From Prauserella_A oleivorans (GTDB lineage: Bacteria > Actinomycetota > Actinomycetes > Mycobacteriales > Pseudonocardiaceae): a DNA stretch of 64,000 nucleotides. The notes beneath the pieces were generated by a model. The model did no database searches and had not been told where the DNA came from. It worked only from the letters and a program-made list of their open reading frames with translations. Location: assembly GCF_042685745.1 (NCBI RefSeq), contig NZ_JBHUNT010000001.1, forward strand, positions 3,844,001-3,908,000, given 5' to 3'. The position numbers and the translations under genes were made by a program. Every line of letters starts with the position of its first letter. Within the stretch, counting starts at the first letter, position 1. Below are positions 42,626 to 50,641 of the stretch, in pieces.

Positions 42626-43585
42626 TTACGTGATGTCGTCCGTGCCGGCCGTGGCGCTCGGCTTGGCGGGCGGCTCGTCGTCGATGGTGCTCGGTGTGTA
42701 CTCGAACGGTGCGGGCTCGTCGTCGGCCAGCTGGTCCCAGCCCTCGGTTCCGCGCTGCTTGTCGAGCTTGCGATCGTGCAGGCGGGTCAGCTGGAGCGCA
42801 AACTCGAACAGCAAGGTGAGCGCACCGGCGAGCGCGATCATGGAAAACGGGTCGGCCGGTGTCACGAACGCGGCGAACACGAACAGCAGGAAGATGATGC
42901 CCCGCCGCCACTTCTTCAGCTGTTGGTATCGCACCACGCCGACGCGGTTCAGCATCACGATCAGCAGCGGCAGCTCGAAGCTCACGCCGAAGATCAACAG
43001 CAGCGACAGCACGAACGAGATGTACTTGTCACCGGTGAACCAGGTCGCGAACTCGCCACCGCCAAAGGTCGTGAGGATCTCCAGGGCGTGCGGCACCATC
43101 AGGTACGCCAGCACCGCGCCGCCGGCGAACAGCACGGACGCGATCCCGACGAACGTCAGGGCGTACTTGCGTTCCTTGGAGTACAGCCCGGGCGCGACGA
43201 ACGCCCAGAGCTGGTACAGCCACACCGGCGAGAACAGCACGGCGCCCGCGGTGAGGCCGACCTTCAACTGGATCATGAAGGCCTCGAACGGCACCGTCTG
43301 CAGCAGCTGGCACGGGCCTTCGCGGGGGAACCGCTGCTGAGGAGGGATCGCACAGTACGGCCCGGTGACGATGTCACCCAGCGACGGGATCGGCCCCACC
43401 TTGTTGCCGAACCACAGGAAACCGAGGATACCGCCCGCGATCAGGGCGATCAGCGCGTAGCCGAGGCGCCGGCGGAATTCGTAGATGTGCTCGATGAGCG
43501 TCATCGTGCCGTCGGGGTTGTACCGACGGCTCCGCATCCGCCGCTTGCTCTGGCGGCCTTCGCCTTTTCCGGAGGACTCCGCCAC
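42626..43585 (-). CDS. tatC: Sec-independent translocase subunit TatC
   Basis: 319 residues. After a basic N-terminus (KRRMRSRRYNPDGTMTLIEHIYEFRRRL, with the conserved HIYEFRRRL signal-peptide site) come six transmembrane helices; FVAPGLYSKERKY, PFEAFMIQLKVGL and FVTPADPFSMIALA are canonical. It receives twin-arginine precursors and pairs with TatA. A 60-residue acidic tail is longer than in E. coli but typical for actinobacteria. GTG 43585 is the start, 32 bp after tatA. Confidence 0.96.
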   Translation of the reverse strand: MAESSGKGEGRQSKRRMRSRRYNPDGTMTLIEHIYEFRRRLGYALIALIAGGILGFLWFGNKVGPIPSLGDIVTGPYCAIPPQQRFPREGPCQLLQTVPFEAFMIQLKVGLTAGAVLFSPVWLYQLWAFVAPGLYSKERKYALTFVGIASVLFAGGAVLAYLMVPHALEILTTFGGGEFATWFTGDKYISFVLSLLLIFGVSFELPLLIVMLNRVGVVRYQQLKKWRRGIIFLLFVFAAFVTPADPFSMIALAGALTLLFEFALQLTRLHDRKLDKQRGTEGWDQLADDEPAPFEYTPSTIDDEPPAKPSATAGTDDIT

Positions 43586-43617
43586 GAGAGAGCGTCCGTT
43601 CTCGTCAGTCGATCAGG

Positions 43618-43944
43618 TCAGCCCGCGTGCTTCTGCGCCTGGTCGGCCGGGCTCTGCTGCTTCTTCAGCTCGTCGAGCTGCCGCTGGAGGTCGGCGAGCT
43701 GCTGGTCCTTCTCCTGCACGTCGGCCGTGGCGGGAGCGGACGCGATTTGCCGGGTGTCGGCGTTGGCGGCCGTCGAGGCGGAGTCACCGGACTCGCCGGA
43801 CTCCCGCATGTCCTTGGTCTCGGCCTTGAAGATCTTCATGGATTTGCCGATCGAGCGTGCGGCATCCGGAAGCCGCTTCGCACCGAACAGCAGAACCACG
43901 ACCAGGACCAGGATGATCAAGTGCCACGGCTGCAGCGCATTCAT
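43618..43944 (-). CDS. tatA: Twin-arginine translocase subunit TatA
   Basis: 108 residues. One transmembrane helix (LIILVLVVVLLFG), then the FGAKRLPDAARSIGKSMKIFK amphipathic helix with the conserved FG, then a charged tail with a Q/K-rich coiled coil. It forms the translocation pore with TatC. AGGAGG precedes the ATG. It is 9 bp after the preceding small membrane protein gene. Confidence 0.96.
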   Translation of the reverse strand: MNALQPWHLIILVLVVVLLFGAKRLPDAARSIGKSMKIFKAETKDMRESGESGDSASTAANADTRQIASAPATADVQEKDQQLADLQRQLDELKKQQSPADQAQKHAG

Positions 43945-43953
43945 GGTGGCCTC

Positions 43954-44202
43954 CTACTCGTTCACAGCCGATCGTACTGGCTCGGACGTCGCGTTCGGGC
44001 CAGTGTGGAGCCGTCGTTCTCCGACGGCAACGCCGAGTGCGGCCGACCGCGCGCGCAGCAGACCGAGGTGGTCCCGCGCGTCCGCTCGCACTGTGCTCAC
44101 CGCGCGCTGGTAGCGGTTCACCGCGCCGCCCACCCGCACCAGCACAGTGCCGAGCACGACCAGACCGGCCGCGACCAGCACGACACTCAGCACGTAAAAC
44201 AC
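43954..44202 (-). CDS. Small membrane protein of the paf-tat operon
   Basis: 82 residues. One N-terminal hydrophobic helix (VLSVVLVAAGLVVLGTVLV), then a helical arginine-rich segment that may lie along the membrane. It sits 9 bp downstream of pafC and 9 bp upstream of tatA, so it is co-transcribed with both. Mycobacterial genomes lack an annotated match in memory. Function unknown; a Tat accessory role is only a guess from position. Confidence 0.7.
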   Translation of the reverse strand: MFYVLSVVLVAAGLVVLGTVLVRVGGAVNRYQRAVSTVRADARDHLGLLRARSAALGVAVGERRLHTGPNATSEPVRSAVNE

Positions 44203-44211
44203 GCGATTACT

Positions 44212-45192
44212 CTACTGGCCGAAGGTGATCGGAAGGTGACGCGCCCGCGCCAACGCGGCGGCGGCCCGGTGGCGCACGGCTTGCGCGAGCTCGGCCGGCT
44301 CGGCCACCTGAGCACCCCCGCCCAGACCCAGGACCAAACGCACCATCCACGACTCGTCGCCGTAGCGCATCCGCACCCGCAGCCTGCCGCCGTCGAGCTC
44401 GGCCAGCTCCTCGCACGGGTAGTACTCGGCCACCCAGCGCGCGTCGGGTTCGAGCACCAGCTCGGCCTCCGGGTAGTCGTCCCGGGGTGAGAACACGCCG
44501 TCGGAGATGTCGGTCGGTTGCGCGTCGGGCGGTGGCGCCGCGGGCTCGTCGAGGATCTCCAGCTCGTCGATGCGGTCGAGCCGGAACAGCCGGACCCCCT
44601 CCGCGCGACGGCACCAGCCTTCGAGGTAGCTGTTGGCCTGCACGATGAGCAGCCGCATCGGGTCGACGGTGCGTTCGGTCATCTGGTCCTTGGAGGCGGT
44701 GTAGTACCGCATCCGCACGGCGCGACGCGCCTGGAGCGCCTCGCGGACGAGCTCGCGTGTGCGGGCGGTCGCCTCCCGTTCGCGGACGCCCATCCCCACC
44801 ACGACCCCGGCGGGCTCGGCCTCTCCGGCCGCGGCCTCGATCTTCGCGATCGCCCGCTGCACCGCGTCGGTGTCCACGACACCCGGTGTCTCGCCGAGCG
44901 CGCGCAACGCGATCACCAGCGCGCTGGCCTCGGCACCGGTGAGCCGCAGTGGCCTGCGCATGCCGGCGTCGTAGGTGACCGAGACGGTGTCGCCGTCGAA
45001 GGAGAGGTCGATGAGGTCGCCGGGCCCGTACCCGGGCAGCCCGCACATCCACAGCAGCTCAAGGTCCTTGCGCAGCTGCCGCGGGGTCACGTCGAAGTCC
45101 TGCGCGGCCTGCTCGATTCTGATTCCGGGCCGGGCGAGCAGGTAGGGCACGAGTGCGAGCAGCCGCGGCAGTCGTTCGCTCGACCCGCTCAT
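44212..45192 (-). CDS. pafC: PafC, WYL-domain transcription factor
   Basis: 326 residues. An N-terminal winged HTH (LPRLLALVPYLLARPGIRIEQAAQDFDVTPRQLRKDL) is followed by the WYL domain (MRYYTASKDQMTERTVDP ... YLEGWCRRAEGVRLFRLDRI) and a WCX extension. With PafB it forms the heterodimer that activates the LexA-independent DNA damage response in mycobacteria, despite its proteasome-accessory name. The gene is 55 bp after pafB. Confidence 0.95.
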   Translation of the reverse strand: MSGSSERLPRLLALVPYLLARPGIRIEQAAQDFDVTPRQLRKDLELLWMCGLPGYGPGDLIDLSFDGDTVSVTYDAGMRRPLRLTGAEASALVIALRALGETPGVVDTDAVQRAIAKIEAAAGEAEPAGVVVGMGVREREATARTRELVREALQARRAVRMRYYTASKDQMTERTVDPMRLLIVQANSYLEGWCRRAEGVRLFRLDRIDELEILDEPAAPPPDAQPTDISDGVFSPRDDYPEAELVLEPDARWVAEYYPCEELAELDGGRLRVRMRYGDESWMVRLVLGLGGGAQVAEPAELAQAVRHRAAAALARARHLPITFGQ

Positions 45193-45247
45193 GGCTGCTC
45201 CCTCCGCACCCGGCCGGCCCGTACGGTCGGGGCCGCGCGACTGTCGA

Positions 45248-46231
45248 TCACCGGGCGGCCTCCGACTGCGCGAGACGTTCGAGCCGGTCGCGGACCGACT
45301 TCGCCAGCACGTCCGGCTCCAGCACCAGGACGTCGGGGCCGTGGCCTGCGATCCAGTCGGCGGCTCGCTCGGGGAAGTACAGGTCGACCTCCGCCACGTC
45401 GCCGTCGGTGCCGTCCACGGTCATCCTCCCGACGAGCCGGGCGTGCCGCCGGATGCCCGCCGCGCAGCCGTCGGCCAGCCACAACCGTGCGGTCGCGGCG
45501 GGAGCCTGGTCGTGGCCGCCGGACGTTCCGGCGACGAACTCCAGCAGGTTGACCTCCGGTGGCCTGCGCACCACGCCGGGCCCGCTCACCGTCCGCACGT
45601 CGCCGGTGATGCGAGAGAGCCGGAAGCACCGGGGCGCGTCGCGGTCCCGGTCATGGCCGACGACGTACCAGCGCGCCCGCCACGACACCACACCCCACGG
45701 TTCGAGTGTGCGCTCGCGCCGTTCGGGCGAGTCGGAGCGCCGGTAGTCGAAGCGCACCACCTGGCCCTGCTGCACGGCGGCGAGCAAGGGCGCGAAGGCC
45801 GGCTCGGTGTGCACGCGCGGTTCCACGACGGCGGGCGCGTGTTCGTCGACCTCGACCCCCGCTGCGCGCAGCTTCACCAGGGCCCGGTGGGCCTGGCCGG
45901 TCAATTCCGGGGAGTCCCACAGCCGCGCCGCCAGCGCCACGGCCGTCGCCTCGTCGGGTGCGAGGTCGATGTCGCCGAGCTCGTAGTCGCGTCGTGCGAT
46001 GCGGTAGCCCTCGACGGGATCGAACACGGAGTTGCGTCCGGTCTCCAAGGGAATGCCCAGTTCCCGCAGCTCGGTCTTGTCGCGCTCGAACATGCGCGAG
46101 AACGCCTCGTCGGTGGCCGCGTCGGCGTACCCGGGCACGATCCCGCGGATCCGCTCGGCCGTCAGGTACTGCCGAGTGGAGAGCAGGGCGAGCACCAGGT
46201 TGACCAGGCGCTCGGCGCGTGCGGTGGACAC
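45248..46231 (-). CDS. pafB: PafB, WYL-domain transcription factor
   Basis: 327 residues. The HTH reads RLVNLVLALLSTRQYLTAERIRGIV, the WYL domain VRFDYRRSDSPERRERTLEPWGVVSWRARWYVVGHDRDR, and LRLFRLSRI-like FRLSRIT closes it. It pairs with PafC. The start GTG 46231 has TAGGGT 7 bases upstream, so the first in-frame GTG at 46240, inside that -10, is rejected. PafB heads the pafB-pafC-small protein-tatA-tatC-kinase operon. Confidence 0.95.
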   Translation of the reverse strand: MSTARAERLVNLVLALLSTRQYLTAERIRGIVPGYADAATDEAFSRMFERDKTELRELGIPLETGRNSVFDPVEGYRIARRDYELGDIDLAPDEATAVALAARLWDSPELTGQAHRALVKLRAAGVEVDEHAPAVVEPRVHTEPAFAPLLAAVQQGQVVRFDYRRSDSPERRERTLEPWGVVSWRARWYVVGHDRDRDAPRCFRLSRITGDVRTVSGPGVVRRPPEVNLLEFVAGTSGGHDQAPAATARLWLADGCAAGIRRHARLVGRMTVDGTDGDVAEVDLYFPERAADWIAGHGPDVLVLEPDVLAKSVRDRLERLAQSEAAR

Positions 46232-46238
46232 CCTGACC

Positions 46239-46244
46239 ACCCTA
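46239..46244 (-). promoter_or_regulatory. -10 element (TAGGGT) of the pafB operon
   Basis: TANNNT 7 bases before GTG 46231; leaderless pattern. Upstream sequence does not match the RecA-NDp -35-like block, so no autoactivation is seen. Confidence 0.5.
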
Positions 46245-46302
46245 GCTCGCAGGGGCGGGCATGCTCAGCAGGTCCGGCCGACACGTCGTTGCGGGGACCC
46301 GA

Positions 46303-46977
46303 TCAGGGGCGGGCGGCCTCGGTGACCATCGCGTGCAGATCCGCGGGCAGCCGGTCGCCACCCAGCCCCTCGGCGAAGACGACCATGGCCCGCGCGAGGG
46401 ACTCCTGCAGCAGTTCGTCACCCGCCTCGCGCAGCGGCCCGTCGACGAAGAGCATGGCCATGCCGTGCACGAGCGACCAGGCCGCGAACTCGGCCAGCGG
46501 GCGCCGTTCCGGCGGCAGGTAACCAACCTTGACGAGGTCGTCGAGCACGTCGACGAGCAGCTGGAACGGCGCGGCGTCCGACATCTCGCCCGGCTCGGAC
46601 AAGGCATTGCCCTCGGCGCAGGTGCTGAACAGGCCCGGCTGGGAGGTGGCGAAGGCGACGTAGCCGCGACCGATGGCGGCGAGCCTGCCGAGTGCGGCTA
46701 CCACGGGATCGTCCGGCTCCGGGCGTTTGCTCAACTCGGCCCGCATCGACTGAGCCATGCGCCGCAGGGCCTCCTCCTTGGCGGCGTGGAGCAGTTCCTG
46801 GTGACCGGCGAAGTGCCGGTAGGCCGCGGTCGGTGTGACACCGACCTGCCGCGCGGCGGCCCTGATCGTCACCGCCTGGGGGCCGCCCGTGCGCGCGAGG
46901 TCGGCGGCGGCCTCGACCAGGGCATTACGGAGATCGCCGTGGTGATACGAGGTTCGAACAGGACCTGAGGAGCTCAC
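46303..46977 (-). CDS. TetR-family repressor next to an MMPL exporter
   Basis: 224 residues. HTH: SYHHGDLRNALVEAAADLARTGG then VTIRAAARQVGVTPTAAYRHFAGHQELL; the C-terminal domain is of the WHG type (RAMAQSMRAEL ... FAAWSLVHGMAMLFVDGPL). The GTG at 46977 is the likely start, 97 bp from the divergent MMPL gene. By the usual TetR-MMPL arrangement it represses the transporter; inverted repeats at 47013-47043 are candidate operators. The pair interrupts the order pafB-pafA known from other genomes. Confidence 0.9.
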   Translation of the reverse strand: MSSSGPVRTSYHHGDLRNALVEAAADLARTGGPQAVTIRAAARQVGVTPTAAYRHFAGHQELLHAAKEEALRRMAQSMRAELSKRPEPDDPVVAALGRLAAIGRGYVAFATSQPGLFSTCAEGNALSEPGEMSDAAPFQLLVDVLDDLVKVGYLPPERRPLAEFAAWSLVHGMAMLFVDGPLREAGDELLQESLARAMVVFAEGLGGDRLPADLHAMVTEAARP

Positions 46978-47012
46978 AGCTTGATGTTGACACCTGTGCA
47001 CATCGGTGGCAA

Positions 47013-47043
47013 GTTGACGGCCATCAAGTTTACATCCGTCAAC
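47013..47043. promoter_or_regulatory. Putative operators in the tetR-mmpL intergenic region
   Basis: Two overlapping dyads are present: TTGACGGCCATCAA (47014-47027, one mismatched pair) and GTTGACGG/CCGTCAAC arms (47013-47020 and 47036-47043, perfect). GTTGAC also occurs at about 46985. They fit a TetR site, but which is used cannot be told. Confidence 0.5.
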
Positions 47044-47074
47044 ATGCTCGTCCGCTTCCGATTCGGAGACAGCC

Positions 47075-49201
47075 ATGTTCGCTCGCATCGGGCGGTTCTC
47101 CGCGGACCACGCCCGCGGAGTCCTCGCCGTCACCCTCGTCCTCCTCGTCGGCGCAGGCGCGCTCGGCTTCACGGCGTTCGGCAAGCTCCAGTCCGAGGGC
47201 TTCGCCGACCCCGCCGCGGAATCCAGCCAGGCCGCCGACCTCATCGACTCCCGCTACGGCGGCTCCGCCGACCTCGTCTTCCTCGTCACCGCGCCCGAGG
47301 GCACCGTCGACGACGCGGCCGCCCGCGCCGCGGGTGCCGAACTGACCGGCCGGCTCGCCGCCGACTCCGACCTCGGCGCCGTCACCTCGTACTTCCAGAC
47401 CGGCGCACCCGTACTGCGCTCCACCGACCACCGCCACGCCCTCGCCGTCGCGCAACTCGCCGACGACACCGCCGACAGCGCCGCCGTCGAAGAGATCGCC
47501 GAGCGCTACGAACGCGACACCGGTCCCGTCGACGTCACCCTCGGCGGCGGCGCCGCCGTCGGCCAGAACATCAACGACCAGGTCAGCTCCGACCTCCTGC
47601 TCGCCGAGTCCATCGCCATCCCGGTGATCCTGGTGCTCCTCGTCCTCGTGTTCGGCAGCCTGGTCGCCGCGCTCCTGCCCCTCGCCATCGGCGGCATCGC
47701 CATCCTCGGCACGTTCGCCGAACTGTCCATCCTGGGCTCGGTCACCGACGTGTCGGTGTTCGCGATCAACCTCACCACCGGTCTCGGCCTCGGCCTCGCC
47801 ATCGACTACGCGCTGCTCATCGTCAGCCGGTTCCGCGAGGAGCTGGCGGGCGGCGCGAACAGCCGGGACGCCGTCGTGCGCACCGTCGCCACAGCCGGCC
47901 GCACCATCACCTTCGGCGCCGTCACCGTCGCCATCGCGCTGTCCGCACTGCTGCTCTTCCCGCAGTACTTCCTGCGCTCATTCGCTTACGCGGGCATCGG
48001 CGTGGTCCTCATCGCCATGCTCGCGGCCCTGTTCGTGCTGCCCGCGCTGCTCCGCGTTCTCGGCACGCGCGTCAACGCAGGCAGACTCCCCTGGCGCACC
48101 GGCGCACCCAGCACCGTGTCGTCCTTCTGGGGACGCGTCGCCGCAGCGGCCACCCGGCGCCCCTGGCTCGTCGCCGGGCCCGCCGTGCTCGTGCTGGTCA
48201 TCGCCGCCTCTCCCCTGCTGCGGGTCGAGTTCGGCACCCCGGACGACCGGGTCCTGCCCACCACGGCCTCCAGCCGGGTCGTCGGAGACACGCTGCGCGA
48301 GCAGTTCCCTGCCGACGACAGCGGCGCCATCGAGATCGTCACCACCGGGCCCGTGTCCCCGGCCGACGCCGCCGCCTACACCGACCGCATCGCCGGCGTG
48401 CCCGGAGTCGCCGACGTCCACCCGGCCGCACAAGGCCAGCGCTACACCGTCGTCACCGACGACGACCCCCGCTCCGACGCGGCACGGGAGGCCGTCGACC
48501 AGATCCGGGCACTCCCTGGCCCCGGCACCACCGCGCTGGTCGGCGGCGAGACTGCGGTACTGCTCGACAGCACCAACGCGATCGGCGACCGGCTGCCACT
48601 CGCGCTCGGGCTCATCGCTCTGACCACGTTCGTGCTGCTGTTCCTGTTCACTGGCAGCGTCCTGCAACCCGTGCGGGCACTGCTGTTCAACGGGCTCGGC
48701 CTGTCGGCCACGCTCGGCCTGATGGTGCTGGTGTTCCAGACCGGCGTCCTGTCCGACGTCCTCGGCTTCACCCCGCTGCCACTCGACACGAGCATGCTCG
48801 TGCTGCTGTTCTGCATCGCGTTCGGGCTGTCGATGGACTACGAGGTGTTCGTACTCAGCCGCATCCGCGAGGCCGGCGACCACGGCCTCGGCACGCGCGA
48901 CGCCGTCATCGCCGGCCTGTCCCGCACCGGGCGGATCGTCTCGATGGCCGCCGTGCTGCTCGCGGTGAGCTTCTTCGCCTTCGTCACCAGCGGAGTCAGC
49001 TTCATCCAGATGTTCGGCCTCGGCAGCGGGCTGGCGATCCTGATCGACGCCACACTCATCCGCGGCCTGATCGTGCCCGCCACCATGCGGCTGCTCGGCG
49101 ACCGGGCCTGGTGGGCACCGGCGCCGCTACGCCGATTCCACACCCGCTTCGGCGTCACCGAGACCCCGGCGCCCGCACCCCGCGAGCACGCCACCCTGTG
49201 A
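47075..49201 (+). CDS. MMPL/RND-family membrane exporter
   Basis: 708 residues with the two-fold RND layout: single N-terminal helix, a periplasmic domain (about 35-165), five or six helices (GLGLGLAIDYALLIVSRFREE is the key proton-relay motif), then a second periplasmic domain and a second helix bundle (FGLSMDYEVFVLSRIRE). MMPL proteins export lipids, siderophores or drugs; the substrate here is not predictable. ATG 47075 has GGAGA 6 bases upstream. It converges with pafA, stops separated by 3 bases. Confidence 0.94.
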   Translation: MFARIGRFSADHARGVLAVTLVLLVGAGALGFTAFGKLQSEGFADPAAESSQAADLIDSRYGGSADLVFLVTAPEGTVDDAAARAAGAELTGRLAADSDLGAVTSYFQTGAPVLRSTDHRHALAVAQLADDTADSAAVEEIAERYERDTGPVDVTLGGGAAVGQNINDQVSSDLLLAESIAIPVILVLLVLVFGSLVAALLPLAIGGIAILGTFAELSILGSVTDVSVFAINLTTGLGLGLAIDYALLIVSRFREELAGGANSRDAVVRTVATAGRTITFGAVTVAIALSALLLFPQYFLRSFAYAGIGVVLIAMLAALFVLPALLRVLGTRVNAGRLPWRTGAPSTVSSFWGRVAAAATRRPWLVAGPAVLVLVIAASPLLRVEFGTPDDRVLPTTASSRVVGDTLREQFPADDSGAIEIVTTGPVSPADAAAYTDRIAGVPGVADVHPAAQGQRYTVVTDDDPRSDAAREAVDQIRALPGPGTTALVGGETAVLLDSTNAIGDRLPLALGLIALTTFVLLFLFTGSVLQPVRALLFNGLGLSATLGLMVLVFQTGVLSDVLGFTPLPLDTSMLVLLFCIAFGLSMDYEVFVLSRIREAGDHGLGTRDAVIAGLSRTGRIVSMAAVLLAVSFFAFVTSGVSFIQMFGLGSGLAILIDATLIRGLIVPATMRLLGDRAWWAPAPLRRFHTRFGVTETPAPAPREHATL

Positions 49202-49204
49202 CCG

Positions 49205-50563
49205 CTACAACGAATTGATCAGCCGCTCGACCCGCTCGTCGACCGACCGGAACGGATCCTTGCACAGGACCGTGCGCTGCGCCTGGTCGTTCAGCTTCAG
49301 GTGCACCCAGTCGACGGTGAAGTCACGGCCCGCCTGCTGCGCGGCGGCGATGAAGTCGCCGCGCAGCTTCGCGCGCGTGGTCTGCGGTGGAGTGTCCTTC
49401 GCGAGCTCGATCTCGCCGTCGTCGGTCACCCTGCGCACCAGGCCCTTGCGCTGCAGCAGATCGAACACGCCCCGGCCACGCCGGATGTCGTGGTAGGCCA
49501 GGTCGAGTTGAGCCACCCGCGGATCGGACAGGTCGAGGTTGTGCTTCGACCGGTACCGCTCGACCAGCCGGTGCTTGATGGCCCAGTCGATCTCCGTGTC
49601 GATCTTCGAGAAGTCCTGCTGCTCCACCGCGTCGAGCGCCCGGCCCCACAGATCCACGACCTGCTGGGCGATCGGCCCCCCACCCGTCGTGGCCACGTGC
49701 TGGGCCGCCCGCGCGTGATACTCGCGCTGGATCTCCAGCGCCGACGCCTCCCGGCCACCGGCCAGCCGCACCTGACGCCGCCCGGTCAGATCGTGACTGA
49801 TCTCCCGGATCGCGCGGATGGGGTTGTCCAGGCTGAAGTCCCGGAACTGCACGCCCTGCTCGATCATCTCCAGCACGAGATGCGCCGAGCCGATCTTCAG
49901 CAACGTCGTCGGCTCCGCCATGTTGGAGTCGCCCACGATCACGTGCAGCCTGCGGTACCGCTCCGCGTCCGCGTGCGGCTCGTCACGGGTGTTGATGATC
50001 GGCCGCGACCGCGTCGTCGCGCTCGACACGCCCTCCCAGATGTGCTCGGCACGTTGCGACAGGCAGTACACGGCGCCCCTTGGCGTCTGCAGCACCTTGC
50101 CCGCGCCGCAGATCAGCTGACGGGTCACCAGGAACGGCAGCAGCACATCGGCGATCCGGGAGAACTCGCCCGCCCGCGTGACCAGGTAGTTCTCGTGGCA
50201 CCCGTAGGAGTTGCCCGCCGAGTCGGTGTTGTTCTTGAACAGGAAGATGTCGCCACCGATGCCCTCGTCGGCCAGCCTGCGCTCGGCGTCGACCAGCAGG
50301 TCCTCGAGGATCCGCTCGCCCGCCTTGTCGTGCGTGACCAGCTGCGTGAGGTCGTCACACTCGGCCGTCGCGTACTCGGGGTGCGAGCCGACGTCGAGGT
50401 AGAGCCGGGAACCGTTGGACAGGAACACGTTCGAGGACCGGCCCCACGACACCACTCGCCGGAACAAGTAGCGCGCCACTTCGTCGGGGGAGAGCCTGCG
50501 CTGCCCGTGGAAGGTGCAGGTGACCCCGAACTCGGTTTCGATCCCAAAGATCCGCCGCTGCAT
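49205..50563 (-). CDS. pafA: Pup ligase PafA
   Basis: 452 residues, full length. The carboxylate-amine-ligase-like core begins IFGIETEFGVTC with metal-binding Glu; RLYLDVGSHPEYATAECDD carries the catalytic Asp and FLFKNNTDSAGNSYGCHENYL and INTRDEPHADAERYRRLHVI line the ATP and Pup groove. It phosphorylates the C-terminal Glu of Pup and links it to substrate lysines. TACCCT lies 6 bases before the ATG. It is separated from pafB by the TetR/MMPL pair and from prcA by the PAP2-kinase fusion. Confidence 0.97.
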   Translation of the reverse strand: MQRRIFGIETEFGVTCTFHGQRRLSPDEVARYLFRRVVSWGRSSNVFLSNGSRLYLDVGSHPEYATAECDDLTQLVTHDKAGERILEDLLVDAERRLADEGIGGDIFLFKNNTDSAGNSYGCHENYLVTRAGEFSRIADVLLPFLVTRQLICGAGKVLQTPRGAVYCLSQRAEHIWEGVSSATTRSRPIINTRDEPHADAERYRRLHVIVGDSNMAEPTTLLKIGSAHLVLEMIEQGVQFRDFSLDNPIRAIREISHDLTGRRQVRLAGGREASALEIQREYHARAAQHVATTGGGPIAQQVVDLWGRALDAVEQQDFSKIDTEIDWAIKHRLVERYRSKHNLDLSDPRVAQLDLAYHDIRRGRGVFDLLQRKGLVRRVTDDGEIELAKDTPPQTTRAKLRGDFIAAAQQAGRDFTVDWVHLKLNDQAQRTVLCKDPFRSVDERVERLINSL

Positions 50564-50569
50564 CCTTCA

Positions 50570-50575
50570 AGGGTA
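50570..50575 (-). promoter_or_regulatory. -10 element (TACCCT) of pafA
   Basis: TANNNT 6 bases before the ATG at 50563; leaderless or nearly so, although the AAGG just before the ATG could act as a weak ribosome-binding site. Confidence 0.5.
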
Positions 50576-50627
50576 TGCGCTCGGCGGCCGGTAGCGGTGA
50601 TGGAATCGGGCCGCGAAACAGTGTCGG

Positions 50628-50633
50628 TACCTT
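50628..50633 (+). promoter_or_regulatory. -10 element (TACCTT) of the PAP2-kinase gene
   Basis: TANNNT 8 bases before the ATG at 50642; supports that start over an in-frame ATG at about 50600. Confidence 0.45.
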
Positions 50634-50641
50634 GGGACACC

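Noticed and set aside
46951..46970. tRNA T-arm-like GGTTCGAA
   Set aside because: It lies inside the TetR coding region and no cloverleaf can be drawn around it. No tRNA was found in the window.
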